A stretch of 64,000 nucleotides of DNA from Pseudomonadota bacterium (lineage in GTDB: Bacteria > Pseudomonadota > Gammaproteobacteria > Burkholderiales > Burkholderiaceae_C): positions 62,001 through 126,000 of the forward strand of contig JAKARB010000006.1 of NCBI GenBank assembly GCA_021819435.1, in the 5' to 3' direction. Below are positions 17,881 to 26,659 of this stretch, piece after piece. A program made the position numbers and the translations under genes. Position 1 is the first letter of the stretch. Every line of letters begins with the position of its first letter. The notes beneath the pieces were generated by a model, which saw only the letters and a program-made list of their open reading frames with translations, made no database searches and was not told where the DNA came from.

Positions 17881-18987
17881 ATGGCTTGCTTCAAGCGCCA
17901 GTCGGTCTGGCTGTCTGCCGTTTCCATTGCCACGCTGGCGTGCATCGGTCAACCCGTCCTGGCCGCCGAGAACGGGCTGCAGCGCTATTCGCCCGGCATC
18001 GGGGGCAGCGACATGACTGCGCCATTGACGCCGGGCATGTATTTCCAGATTCCGCTGGTGCAGTACCACGCCAGCAAGCTGCGCGGTGGTGATCATGATC
18101 AGGCGACGGCGGCGACGCCTGTTGCGCCTCCGGATGTGCCAGTTGCATTGCCAGGCTTGAGATCGCAGATTGGGGTCAAGACGGACACCTATGCGGCACT
18201 GCCCCGCTTCACTTACCTGAGCACCACGCGTGTCCTCGGTGCCAACCTGGGTTTCACAGTCATGCTGCCGTTGGTCAAGCGCAAGGCTGATTTCACCGCT
18301 TCGCCGATCTATGCGGGCACTTACATGGCCGCTCAATCGCCCACTGCTCAAAACAACCTGACTGCAGGGATCAACGCCAAACTCGATCGGTTGTACGACG
18401 GTGATGAAACAGGCATTGGTGACCTGGAGCTGTCGCCTCTTCTGCATTGGGAACTCAGCGACAACCAGGCCATCAGCGTCGCTCCGACCATCGTGCTGCC
18501 CACCGGCAAGTACGATGTCCGCCGCCGCGTGAACCCCGGCTACGGCAACTTCTACACCTTCCGTCCGTCTGTCCAGTACAGCTACATCGGCGATGGCTGG
18601 GACTTCGGTGCGCGCACCGTGCTGTCGTTCAACACCCGCAACAAGGACAACGGCTACTACTCGGGCAACATGTTCAACGTTGACTGGCAGCTCATGCGCT
18701 TCGTCAGCGATGACGTGCGCGTGGGCGTGCAAGGCTACTTCGTGCGCCAGCTCGGCCGGGACACGCAAGACCTGAGCAAGTTCTCCGCCCAGGAAATCCA
18801 GGACAAGGGCCTGCAAAAGGAGATCATCAGCGGCAACCGCTCCAGCGTCACCGCCATTGGTCCCGCCGTGGGTTGGGTCGTCAATGGCGGCGAAGCCCTG
18901 GTTGAAGGCAAGTTCCTGCAGGAGTTCGGTGCACGCAACCGCACCGAGGGCTCGGCCTTCTGGCTGTCTCTTTCCAAGCCGCTTTGA
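17881..18987 (+). CDS. SphA/phenol-degradation family outer-membrane transporter
   Basis: Outer-membrane beta-barrel protein resembling the Phenol_MetA_deg/SphA group of putative porins linked to uptake of hydrophobic compounds. The ATG at 17881 follows an AAGGAG ribosome site and begins a Sec signal (LACIGQPVLAAEN). The mature protein starts GLQRYSPGIGGSDM and then shows alternating strands with aromatic girdle residues, ending in a typical barrel segment (AFWLSLSKPL). 368 residues. An upstream in-frame extension to 17722 has no signal peptide and is not used. The substrate is unknown. Confidence 0.8.
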   Translation: MACFKRQSVWLSAVSIATLACIGQPVLAAENGLQRYSPGIGGSDMTAPLTPGMYFQIPLVQYHASKLRGGDHDQATAATPVAPPDVPVALPGLRSQIGVKTDTYAALPRFTYLSTTRVLGANLGFTVMLPLVKRKADFTASPIYAGTYMAAQSPTAQNNLTAGINAKLDRLYDGDETGIGDLELSPLLHWELSDNQAISVAPTIVLPTGKYDVRRRVNPGYGNFYTFRPSVQYSYIGDGWDFGARTVLSFNTRNKDNGYYSGNMFNVDWQLMRFVSDDVRVGVQGYFVRQLGRDTQDLSKFSAQEIQDKGLQKEIISGNRSSVTAIGPAVGWVVNGGEALVEGKFLQEFGARNRTEGSAFWLSLSKPL

Positions 18988-19022
18988 TCCCTGGCCGAGT
19001 GCCGTTGCGAACAGGAGCTGCC

Positions 19023-19700
19023 ATGGTGAAGGACTTCTCCTTGCGCGCATTCATCGACGGCTTGCCAACGCCGGACGAGAAGCGCCGCGCGCTGTTGATC
19101 GCGACGGCGGCGTCGGCCTTGCTGCCATTCGCCGTACCGGCGCATGCAGCGGTCGAGCTCGAAGGCGTGCAACTGCCCGAAACCATCACGGCCTACGGCA
19201 AGAAGCTCGTGCTCAACGGTGCCGGCTTGCGCAAACGCGGCTACTTCAAGGCAGACGTCACGGCCTTGTACCTGCCCGAGAAGCGCACCACGCCAGAAGC
19301 CATTTACAAGCTCGATGGCATCCGCCGCATCCAGCTCAACATCCTGCGCGAGTTCACCTCGTCCACCATCTCGCGCATCTTCCTGTCTGACTTCAAGCAG
19401 TCGGCCACCGAAGAAGAGTTCAAGAAGCTCATCGGCCCCATCGGCCAGATCGGCATGGCCTATTCGAACGTCAAGCGCGTGGCCAAGGGCGATGTCGTCA
19501 ACCTCGATTGGGTCCCCGGCATCGGCTGGATGGCCACGCACAACGGCCGGCAACTCACCGGCGAGAACGGGCAGGTGATGTCCATCAACGACGAACTCGC
19601 CTTCCAGATTTACCTGCGCATGTACATCGGCCCGGCCGCGCCCGAGGAGTTGCGCAATGGCCTGCTGGGCCTGACCAAGCTCGCCCGCGTGCCCGATTGA
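19023..19700 (+). CDS. chalcone isomerase-like periplasmic protein
   Basis: 225-residue protein of the bacterial chalcone isomerase-like family (Chalcone_3). The start at 19023 has AGGAG eight bases upstream. A basic/hydrophobic signal sequence (EKRRALLIATAASALLPFAVPAHA) with a twin arginine ends in AHA, so export is likely, perhaps by Tat. The mature part begins VELEGVQLPETITAYGKKLVLNG and contains ALYLPEKRTTPE and ISRIFLSDF, the typical fold segments. Plant-like chalcone isomerisation is not implied; bacterial members are mostly uncharacterised. It lies 35 bases after the porin gene on the same strand and converges with the M48 gene. Confidence 0.85.
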   Translation: MVKDFSLRAFIDGLPTPDEKRRALLIATAASALLPFAVPAHAAVELEGVQLPETITAYGKKLVLNGAGLRKRGYFKADVTALYLPEKRTTPEAIYKLDGIRRIQLNILREFTSSTISRIFLSDFKQSATEEEFKKLIGPIGQIGMAYSNVKRVAKGDVVNLDWVPGIGWMATHNGRQLTGENGQVMSINDELAFQIYLRMYIGPAAPEELRNGLLGLTKLARVPD

Positions 19701-19716
19701 GGCCGAAGAGCGAAGC

Positions 19717-21690
19717 TCACGCCTTGTAGTGGGCGTCGAGCATTGGCGGCATCGGGGCGTCTAGCAAGCCGGCCATCAGGCGCAGCACATCGGCGGTCTC
19801 GTGGCTCATCAGGCCTTGCGGGCTGTGGTTCATGGCTTCTTCAACCCATGCCTTGATCAACTGCGGACGCAGCACCCATGAAAGCTCCTGGAGGCCAGCC
19901 AGCGAATGTGCCAGGGCATCGGCATCGGTGCTGATGGTGCCCATGGCGGCGCCTGCGGGCTGGCCCGTCGAGGCGGCGGTGTGGAGCCGGCGGTCGATGG
20001 CTTCCAGCCAGGCGCGGTTGGCTGCGGGCAGGCCCGAATCCGTTTGTGCCGAGGGAATCAACCGAGCCAGGTAGGCCGACATCGTGCGCACATGGTGCAG
20101 ATCAGAGGGGGCTAGCGAGTCCAGGTCCTGGCCCTGACCCGTCACCGGCCGCATGAAGGCCTGTCCACCACGTTGCTGCACGCCCATGCGGTGCCGCAGC
20201 GCCAGCCACCAGAGGCGATCGCGTGGGCTGACGCGCCCATCGGCCCGCAAGAGGTCGCGAGCCTGCTCGACCAATGCGCGGCGCTGAGGCATCGGGGCTT
20301 GTGCGATGCGTGCGGCGAAGCGCTCGAACTCGGCCACGCGGCGCGTTGGCAGCAGCCGCGACACGTCTTCGAGGATCTGCTCCGCGTGCAGCACACCTTC
20401 GCCCAGCTTGCGCCACAGCTTGACCTCGCGCGGGTTCTCGGCGTCCATCATCAGCGCCAGCACGATCAGGCGCTCCTCGGTGGGGCCCACGCGTCCTTGC
20501 AGCCGCTGGAGGGCCTCGCGGTCTGCCTCCAGCATTGCCTGACGCTCCTGGCGTGTTGAATTGTCCTGTGCCGGAACAGGAAACGATGCCGAGGTGGCGC
20601 GGTCAGGGCGTGAGGCCGATGCTCGCGCAGTCCCCGCTGCCTGCGTGCCATCGGCCGCCAGCAGCGGAGCGGGGGGCACGAAGGCATGGCGCGACTCCAC
20701 CGCTTCGAGCCGCAGCAGCGGGGCTGGGATGGGCGGCAGCACCGAACCGCAGACCCGCAGGATGCGCGACTGGATGGGAGGATGAGAGGCCAGCCAGTTC
20801 GCATGCCCTGACTCCTGCAGCAGCAGGGATGCGATCATGTCCGAGGCCGGGTGGCGCATGCGGCCAGCCAGCACCTGCTGGTCATGCCAGATTTTGCGCA
20901 GCACGTTGCCCAGGCCGTCGCGCGTGCGGGTGTACTGGATGGCGCAGGCGTCTGCCAGGTGTTCTCGCTCGCGCGAGACAGCGGCTTGCAGCATGCGGCC
21001 AGCCAGCCAGCCCACCCAGCCGATGGCGGCGAAGACCAGGCCCAGCAGCCAGCTCAGCGGATTCACCCGGCCGTTGTCGTCGCTGGCCATGAGGTCGCGG
21101 CCGTAGCCGTGCACCAGCGAGAGCCCCCACACCAGGGCCAAAAGGCGCATGGTCAGCGGCAGGTCGTCTTTCTCGATGTGGCCGAACTCGTGCGCCACCA
21201 GTCCCTGCAACTCAGCGCGATTGAGCCGCTCCAGTGCACCCCGTGTGACGCACAGGGCCAGGTCTTGCGCGCCCCAGCCGGCCACGAAGGCGTTGATGGC
21301 GTCCTCGCGCGGCAGCATGAACACACGTGGCACGGGCTGGCCGCTGGCGATCGCCATCTCGTCGACCACATTGAGCAGGCGGCGGTGCAGGGCGTCGCCG
21401 TTGTCGCTGACCTCGACCCCGCCCAGCCATCGGGCCACCCGCACGCCCCCGCCGCTGCGCAGCCGGTCGAGCTCGACCAACGCGCCGCCAATGACGAAGA
21501 GCATCACCAGCGCGGTGTTGGTCTCGAAGAAGAGCGCCGGGAAACCATGGGTGAAAGGCGCCAGCAGGCGCCATCCCAGAGCCAGCACCAGGTTGACGAA
21601 GCCGGCCAGCGCCAGCAGCAGCACGAAAAAGCACGCCAGCAGCCACGTCGTTCGGCTGTGAGCCTGGAGCTGGAATTGCCGGAACCGCAT
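19717..21690 (-). CDS. M48 family metallopeptidase, membrane-bound
   Basis: HtpX/Ste24-like zinc peptidase of 657 residues. Two transmembrane helices (about residues 14-40 and 54-74) precede the peptidase domain. The zinc-binding HEFGH motif is at residues 167-171, and the downstream EREHLADACA segment supplies the third ligand. Two further hydrophobic segments (LLALVWGLSLVHGYG and LLGLVFAAIGWVGWLAG) lie between them. About 350 residues of C-terminal sequence beyond the catalytic domain are of unknown role. It lies 32 bases after lemA on the same strand; LemA-plus-M48 pairs are a recurring arrangement and suggest membrane protein quality control. Confidence 0.9.
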   Translation of the reverse strand: MRFRQFQLQAHSRTTWLLACFFVLLLALAGFVNLVLALGWRLLAPFTHGFPALFFETNTALVMLFVIGGALVELDRLRSGGGVRVARWLGGVEVSDNGDALHRRLLNVVDEMAIASGQPVPRVFMLPREDAINAFVAGWGAQDLALCVTRGALERLNRAELQGLVAHEFGHIEKDDLPLTMRLLALVWGLSLVHGYGRDLMASDDNGRVNPLSWLLGLVFAAIGWVGWLAGRMLQAAVSREREHLADACAIQYTRTRDGLGNVLRKIWHDQQVLAGRMRHPASDMIASLLLQESGHANWLASHPPIQSRILRVCGSVLPPIPAPLLRLEAVESRHAFVPPAPLLAADGTQAAGTARASASRPDRATSASFPVPAQDNSTRQERQAMLEADREALQRLQGRVGPTEERLIVLALMMDAENPREVKLWRKLGEGVLHAEQILEDVSRLLPTRRVAEFERFAARIAQAPMPQRRALVEQARDLLRADGRVSPRDRLWWLALRHRMGVQQRGGQAFMRPVTGQGQDLDSLAPSDLHHVRTMSAYLARLIPSAQTDSGLPAANRAWLEAIDRRLHTAASTGQPAGAAMGTISTDADALAHSLAGLQELSWVLRPQLIKAWVEEAMNHSPQGLMSHETADVLRLMAGLLDAPMPPMLDAHYKA

Positions 21691-21722
21691 GGCGTCAGGA
21701 GGGGCGCAGTGAGGGGCAGTTC

Positions 21723-22316
21723 TCAGAACTGCACGCGCACAGGTTCGCGCTCAGCCTCGGAGGTGGTCGAGGCCAGCATCGCCCCGGGCACGAAGCCGAA
21801 CACCCCGGCCACCGCGTTGGTGGGGAACTGCTGCACCGCGTTGTTGTAGTTCAGCGTGACGTCGTTGAAGTACTGGCGCGCGAAGGCAACCTTGTTCTCG
21901 GTGTGGCGCAGCTCTTCGTTGAGTTCGTTCAACTGGCCATCGGCCTTGAGGTCCGGGTAGGCCTCGACCACCGCTTGGAAGCGCGCCAGCGCGCCGGCCA
22001 GCGAAGACTCCGCCATCGACAGGCTTTGCAGGCGGCCGGCGTCGCTGGGCTTGGCGCGCACCAGGTCGCACGCGGCCATGGCCTGCGCGCGCGCGGCGGT
22101 GACGCGCTCCAGCGTTTCACGCTCGTGTTCGAGGTATTTGCGGGCCACCTCCACCAGGTTGGGGATGAGGTCGTGGCGGCGCTTGAGCTGCACGTCGATC
22201 ATCGCGAAGGCGTTGGTGATTTCATTTCGCAAGCGCACCAGTCGGTTGAAGGCTCCCACCACCCACAGGAACATCAACACACCGACAGCGATGATCAACA
22301 GGCTGCTCACGTTCAC
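21723..22316 (-). CDS. lemA: LemA family protein
   Basis: 197-residue LemA protein: a short N-terminal transmembrane helix (SLLIIAVGVLMFLWVVGAFNRL), then a long helical bundle with the signature NEITNAFAMIDVQLKRRHDLIPNLV and the conserved C-terminal RQYFNDVTLNYN. The start is a GTG at 22316 with AAGGAAGGG ahead of it, only two bases after the queC stop; a second GTG at 22310 is possible. A frame continuing upstream through queC is a read-through artefact. Its function in bacteria is unclear; the adjacent M48 peptidase suggests a shared membrane role. Confidence 0.92.
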   Translation of the reverse strand: MNVSSLLIIAVGVLMFLWVVGAFNRLVRLRNEITNAFAMIDVQLKRRHDLIPNLVEVARKYLEHERETLERVTAARAQAMAACDLVRAKPSDAGRLQSLSMAESSLAGALARFQAVVEAYPDLKADGQLNELNEELRHTENKVAFARQYFNDVTLNYNNAVQQFPTNAVAGVFGFVPGAMLASTTSEAEREPVRVQF

Positions 22317-22318
22317 GA

Positions 22319-23086
22319 TCAGGGCCCTTCCTTGGTTGGTGTCGATGGTTCTGTTGGCGCTTGTGTCTGCCGCCAGGCCAGCCAGCCCGAGCTGCGCAGC
22401 TCGCAGGCCGGGCACTGGCCGCAGCCGTGGCCCCACGCGTGGCGCTGGCTGCGGTCGCCCAGGTAGCAGGTGTGGGTGTGCTCGACGATGAGTTCGTTGA
22501 GCGCATCGCCGCCGAGTTCGTGGCTGAGCGCCCAGGTCTGCGCCTTGGTCAGCCACATCAGCGGCGTCTCGATGGTCATTGGGCCGTCCAGGCCCAGGCT
22601 GATGGCCACTTGCAGGGCCTTGAGCGTGTTGTCGCGGCAGTCCGGGTAGCCCGAGAAGTCGGTCTCGCACATGCCGCCGACCAGCACCGTGGCGCCGCGG
22701 CGGTAGGCAAGGGCCGCCGCGAAGGTCAAAAACAGCAGGTTGCGCCCGGGCACGAAGGTGTTGGGCAGCCCGTTGGCCTGCATCTCGATGGCGCGGGTTT
22801 CGGTCAGGGCGGTGTCTGAGATCTGGCCGAGCAGGGCGAGGTCGAGCAGGTGGTCGTCGCCCAGCTTGGTTGCCCAATCGGGAAAGCGCTGGCGGATCTC
22901 ATCGCGCACGCGCAGGCGGCAATCGAGTTCCACCCGGTGCCGCTGCCCGTAGTCGAAGCCGATGGTTTCGACGCGCGCGTAGCGGGCCAGGGCCCAGGCC
23001 AGGCAGGCGGTCGAATCCTGCCCGCCCGAAAACACCACGAGGGCGGTGCGCGGGTCGTGCTGGAGTGGGGCGGTGTCGGACAGCAT
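22319..23086 (-). CDS. queC: 7-cyano-7-deazaguanine synthase
   Basis: ATP-dependent conversion of 7-carboxy-7-deazaguanine to preQ0 in queuosine biosynthesis. The PP-loop [14 protein letters not shown] lies near the N-terminus, followed by FDYGQRH. The C-terminal zinc site is visible as CYLGD plus [12 protein letters not shown]. The ATG at 23086 ([10 protein letters not shown]) gives 255 residues; an upstream ATG at 23107 is less likely. It is the first gene of queC-lemA-M48 and diverges from fpr across 143 bases. Confidence 0.96.
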   Translation of the reverse strand: MLSDTAPLQHDPRTALVVFSGGQDSTACLAWALARYARVETIGFDYGQRHRVELDCRLRVRDEIRQRFPDWATKLGDDHLLDLALLGQISDTALTETRAIEMQANGLPNTFVPGRNLLFLTFAAALAYRRGATVLVGGMCETDFSGYPDCRDNTLKALQVAISLGLDGPMTIETPLMWLTKAQTWALSHELGGDALNELIVEHTHTCYLGDRSQRHAWGHGCGQCPACELRSSGWLAWRQTQAPTEPSTPTKEGP

Positions 23087-23229
23087 GGCGGGAGCATAGA
23101 CGATCACCGCTGAGCCGACGCCGCATCACCAGGGCAGATGCTCCAGCAGCGGGCTGGGGCGTTCGATCTGGGCGACAATAGAGGGTTTCCGACACAGGCG
23201 CTCCGCCGGCACCGACAGGCAAAGACACC

Positions 23230-24006
23230 ATGGCCGCGTTCAACCACGAAACCGTCACCCACGTTCACCACTGGAACGACACGCTGTTCAGCTTCAAGAC
23301 CACGCGCGACCCGGCCCTGCGCTTCGCCAGCGGCCACTTCGTGATGATCGGTCTGGAGGTCAATGGCAAGCCGCTGATGCGCGCCTACTCCATCGCCAGC
23401 GCCAACTACGAAGAGCACCTGGAGTTCCTGTCGATCAAGGTGCCTGATGGCCCGCTCACCTCCCGCCTGCAACACCTGAAGGTGGGCGACAAGATCCTGG
23501 TCAGCCGCAAGGCCGTGGGCACGCTGGTGGTCGACGACCTCAAGCCCGCGCCCAACCTGTACCTGTTCGGCACCGGCACCGGTTTGGCGCCGTTCATGAG
23601 CATCATCCAGGATCCCTACACCTACGAGAAGTTCGACAAGGTGGTGCTGGTCCACGGCGTGCGCACGGTTTCTGAGCTGGCTTATCACGACTTCATCTCC
23701 GAAGAGCTGCCTAACCATGAACTGCTGGGCGAGCTGGTGCGCGACAAGCTGCTGTACTACCCGCTGGTCACGCGCGAGACCTTCCGCAACCAGGGTCGCC
23801 TCACCGACCTGATCGTCAACGGCAAGATGGCCGCTGACCTCGGCATGCAGCCGATCAACCCGCACACCGACCGCGCCATGATGTGCGGCAGCCCCTCCAT
23901 GCTGACCGACCTGTGCAAGATCCTGGATGACCGCGGCTTCAAGATCTCGCCGTCGCAGGGCGAGCCAGGCGACTACGTGATCGAGCGTGCTTTCGTCGAG
24001 AAGTGA
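23230..24006 (+). CDS. fpr: ferredoxin/flavodoxin-NADP reductase
   Basis: FAD enzyme that moves electrons between NADPH and ferredoxin or flavodoxin, often linked to oxidative-stress defence. The FAD-binding RAYSIASANYEEHLEF motif, the NADP-binding FGTGTGLAPFMSII and the MMCGSPSM segment are intact. The protein ends in VERAFVEK-type sequence (VIERAFVEK), the terminal lysine context of the bacterial FPR subclass. 258 residues, normal for the family. A bidirectional terminator follows within 40 bases. Confidence 0.96.
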   Translation: MAAFNHETVTHVHHWNDTLFSFKTTRDPALRFASGHFVMIGLEVNGKPLMRAYSIASANYEEHLEFLSIKVPDGPLTSRLQHLKVGDKILVSRKAVGTLVVDDLKPAPNLYLFGTGTGLAPFMSIIQDPYTYEKFDKVVLVHGVRTVSELAYHDFISEELPNHELLGELVRDKLLYYPLVTRETFRNQGRLTDLIVNGKMAADLGMQPINPHTDRAMMCGSPSMLTDLCKILDDRGFKISPSQGEPGDYVIERAFVEK

Positions 24007-24039
24007 CGTACAGCGGCGCCGGCCGGCGCCTGAGGTGAA

Positions 24040-24066
24040 AAAGGCAGCCCGCGTGGCTGCTTTTTT
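24040..24066. terminator. bidirectional rho-independent terminator
   Basis: Stem GCAGCC (24044-24049) with GGCTGC (24055-24060), loop CGCGT, flanked by an A-run on the left and TTTTTT (24061-24066) on the right. It can end fpr transcripts on the plus strand and DUF2061 transcripts on the minus strand, and it sits between these convergent genes. Confidence 0.88.
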
Positions 24067-24079
24067 GTTGCCTTGGTTC

Positions 24080-24340
24080 TCAGCCCGCATCGACCTGCTG
24101 CCTGATCGCCTGCGGTGTGAGGCGTGGTGCCCAGCGGGGCATGGCTTCGGCGATGCGCTCGCGCAGGGCCTCGGCGCGTGGGTCGTCCCAATACTTGTCG
24201 AAGAAGTAGTGCATCACCGTGTTGACCACCGGCTCGACGAAGGTCACCACGCCGGCAACCGTCATGCTGCCGGTCATCGCGTAGGTGACGGTGAAGGCCG
24301 TGATCACGTGCATCACGCCGAACGTTGCGGTCTTGGCCAT
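24080..24340 (-). CDS. DUF2061 family membrane protein
   Basis: Small protein (86 residues from the ATG at 24340, which has AAAGGAG upstream). Two hydrophobic helices, HVITAFTVTYAMTG and VAGVVTFVEPVVNTVMHYFFDKYW, give the DUF2061 pattern with the conserved EP...N...YF...W residues. Its function is unknown. The longer frame to 24394 runs through a Fur-box-like palindrome and is rejected. That site, about 40 bases upstream, suggests iron-dependent control. Confidence 0.85.
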   Translation of the reverse strand: MAKTATFGVMHVITAFTVTYAMTGSMTVAGVVTFVEPVVNTVMHYFFDKYWDDPRAEALRERIAEAMPRWAPRLTPQAIRQQVDAG

Positions 24341-24376
24341 GGTGGACTCCTTTGCTAAAGCAGGGACAGGCTTCTG

Positions 24377-24395
24377 TTTGAGAATGGTTCTCATT
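24377..24395 (-). promoter_or_regulatory. Fur-box-like operator upstream of the DUF2061 gene
   Basis: A 19-base site centred on the palindrome TGAGAATGGTTCTCA. By eye it matches 16 of 19 positions of the AATGAGAATGATTCTCATT form of the Fur box. It sits 37-55 bases upstream of the DUF2061 start codon, a position where a repressor could block a promoter. Confidence 0.55.
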
Positions 24396-24563
24396 GTCGG
24401 GGCCGCTCGACATGCGGTCCAGCCAATTGAGTCAATTCAGTCAATCGACTTTGGCTATCGATTGGCGCTGAGGGGCCACACCTCCACCGCACCCGGGGCC
24501 ATTCCCCGGCGGTTCATGCCAGGCTTTGTTGAATACTCCACGGATTGCCTGGAGTTCACGCCG

Positions 24564-25766
24564 ATGTCCTCTCACCGTTCCACTTCCTCCCGCCAACGCG
24601 GCCGCATGGCCTGGCTGGCGTCCTGGGCCACACCGCTCGTGGCGGCGGCCGCCTACCTGATGTTCTGGCCCATCCCGGTGTCGCCGGTGGCCTGGGAAGC
24701 ACCTCAAGACCCGGGCTACAGCGGCGCCCACCAGGTCAACGAACGGCTCAAGGGCCTGCAACACATCCCGCTGGGCGAGGGGCAGGTGGGGCCTGAGCAC
24801 ATCGTGGCCCGCCAAGGCTGGCTCTACACCGGTCTGGCCAATGGCGATGTGGTGCGCGTGGACACCTCGGGCCAGCGCAGAGAAACCTTGCTGAACACCG
24901 GCGGCCGGCCGCTGGGCCTGGACATCGATGCCCAAGGCCGCCTGTTGATCGCCGACGGCTTCAAGGGCCTGCTGCGGGTCAGCGGCGCGGGCGCGCAGGC
25001 GAAGGTCGAGCCCATCCTCACGAAGATCTCGCACCCCGTGCCGGATGACCCGATCCGCTACGCCGATGCGGTCAAGGTCGGCCCGGACGGCACGATCTGG
25101 CTGACCGACGCCTCCCGTCGCTTCGGCCCGCAGGCCAGTGGTGGCACCTTCGAGGCCAGCGTGCTCGACATCCTCGAACACAGCTGCACCGGCCGCCTGA
25201 TCGCGCAAGACCCCGAGACGCTGCAAGCCCGAGTCGCGCTCTCCGGGCTGTGCTTCCCCAACGGCATCGCCTTCTCGGCCGACGGCAAGCAGCTCTTCCT
25301 GTCAGAAACCGCGACCTACCGCGTGCTCGCCATCGACCTGCCCAAGCTCTCGCTGGTGCGCACCTTCGACGGCCACGTCGGCGTGCCCACCATCCAGCAG
25401 GCCATGCAGCAAGGCGCCGCCAAGGTGCTGATCGACAACCTGCCCGGCTACCCCGACAACCTCATGCGCGGCGAGGGCGGACGCATCTGGGTCGGGCTGA
25501 CCAAGCCGCGCAGCCCGGTCATCGACGCGGCTGCTGCGCACCCCATCCTGCGTTCGATCACGCTGCGCCTGCCGCGCGCCCTGTGGCCGGTGCCCAAGGC
25601 CTACGGCCACGTGATCGCCTTCGATGACACCGGCCGCATCGTCGCCGACCTGCAGGACCCGAGCGGTGCCTACCCCGAGACCACTGCCATCACCGAAGCC
25701 GACGGCAAGTGGTTCGTGCAGAGCCTGCACGCGCACGAGATCGGGTGGATGCCGGCTCAGCCCTGA
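24564..25766 (+). CDS. SMP-30/gluconolactonase/strictosidine synthase-like protein
   Basis: Six-bladed beta-propeller protein, 400 residues. The start at 24564 has GGAG nine bases upstream. The N-terminal helix (MAWLASWATPLVAAAAYLMF) is a signal anchor, putting the propeller outside the cytoplasm. Blade motifs resemble strictosidine synthase-like/SMP-30 proteins: GPEHIVARQGWLYTGL, GRPLGLDIDAQGRLLIAD, VKVGPDGTIWLTDAS, LCFPNGIAFSADGKQLFLSET and DNLPGYPDNLMRGEGGRIWVGL. Lactonase or esterase activity is plausible but cannot be confirmed from sequence; calcium ligands were not checked individually. Confidence 0.82.
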   Translation: MSSHRSTSSRQRGRMAWLASWATPLVAAAAYLMFWPIPVSPVAWEAPQDPGYSGAHQVNERLKGLQHIPLGEGQVGPEHIVARQGWLYTGLANGDVVRVDTSGQRRETLLNTGGRPLGLDIDAQGRLLIADGFKGLLRVSGAGAQAKVEPILTKISHPVPDDPIRYADAVKVGPDGTIWLTDASRRFGPQASGGTFEASVLDILEHSCTGRLIAQDPETLQARVALSGLCFPNGIAFSADGKQLFLSETATYRVLAIDLPKLSLVRTFDGHVGVPTIQQAMQQGAAKVLIDNLPGYPDNLMRGEGGRIWVGLTKPRSPVIDAAAAHPILRSITLRLPRALWPVPKAYGHVIAFDDTGRIVADLQDPSGAYPETTAITEADGKWFVQSLHAHEIGWMPAQP

Positions 25767-25788
25767 GTGGCGGGGGCCTGGGCGGGCA

Positions 25789-26586
25789 TCAGCGCGTGAG
25801 TTGGGGCGTGAGCAGGCGCCACGCATCCCAACCGGTCTTGCCGACCAGTGCGGCCACCACCACCAGGAACACGACCCGCACGAAGCCCGCGCCATGCCTG
25901 AGCGCCAGCTTGGTGCCCACGCTGCTGCCCAGCACGTTTGCCACAGCCATCGGCAGCGCCAACGCCCACACCACGTGCCCGGCCGGGATGAACCAGGCCA
26001 GCGCCGCCACGTTGGTCGATAAGTTCAGGCGTTTGGCGGCGGCGCTGGCGTGCAGGAAGTCCCAGCCCAGCCCGCGCACCAGCGCGAACACGAAGAAGCT
26101 GCCCGTGCCGGGGCCGAACACGCCGTCGTAAAAGCCGATGAGGCCCCCCAGCGCGGTGGCCGTCAGCGCCTCGGCGCGCGGCGACAGGTGTGGCGCGTGG
26201 GTGTGGCCCAAGTCTTTGCGCCACAGGGTGTAGGCCCACACGGCGGTGAGCACCAACGGCAGCGCCAGGCGAAAGCGCTCGGCCGGCACGCGCGTGGCCA
26301 GCCAGGCCCCGATCAACCCACCCAGCATGGCCGCCACGATGGCGCCCAACAGCCGCCGCGAAGGCAGCTTCACGCGGCGCGCGAAGTGCCTGGCCGACCA
26401 GCCCGTGCCCCAGATGGACGCAGCCTTGTTGGTGCCCAGCAGCGTGGCGGGCACGCCTTGAGGAAACAGCGCGAACAACGAAGGCACGATGATCAGCCCG
26501 CCACCGCCCACGATGGCGTCGACCAGCCCCGCGCCTGCCGAGGCCAGCAGCATCAGGCCGATGTTCGTGGTGGTGAGGTCGAGCAT
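25789..26586 (-). CDS. TSUP family (TauE/SafE) transporter
   Basis: 265-residue polytopic membrane protein with two related halves, as in the sulfite/sulfoacetate exporter family. Conserved segments include GLVDAIVGGGGLIIVPSLF, LLGTNKAASIWGTGWSARHF in the first half and GLIGFYDGVFGPGTGSFFVF, RLNLSTNVAALAWF in the second. About eight transmembrane helices are visible. An overlapping longer frame (25757-26605) has Arg/Ala-rich shadow composition. The substrate is unknown. The gene lies downstream of proA but beyond its terminator. Confidence 0.9.
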   Translation of the reverse strand: MLDLTTTNIGLMLLASAGAGLVDAIVGGGGLIIVPSLFALFPQGVPATLLGTNKAASIWGTGWSARHFARRVKLPSRRLLGAIVAAMLGGLIGAWLATRVPAERFRLALPLVLTAVWAYTLWRKDLGHTHAPHLSPRAEALTATALGGLIGFYDGVFGPGTGSFFVFALVRGLGWDFLHASAAAKRLNLSTNVAALAWFIPAGHVVWALALPMAVANVLGSSVGTKLALRHGAGFVRVVFLVVVAALVGKTGWDAWRLLTPQLTR

Positions 26587-26603
26587 GTGCGGACGTCGTG
26601 TGC

Positions 26604-26631
26604 AAGAAAAAGCCCGGCGGTGTGCCGGGCT
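26604..26631 (-). terminator. rho-independent terminator of proA
   Basis: Perfect 8-bp stem AGCCCGGC (26611-26618) with GCCGGGCT (26624-26631) around loop GGTGT. On the minus strand it is followed by TTTTCTTG. It lies 28 bases beyond the proA stop and just before the TSUP gene start. Confidence 0.88.
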
Positions 26632-26659
26632 GATGAGGGGCGTTCGAGAATGAACGCGC

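Noticed and set aside
22319..22877. N-terminal extension of lemA through queC
   Set aside because: The extension is out-of-frame queC sequence with Arg/Pro-rich composition; a GTG with a good ribosome site starts lemA at 22316.
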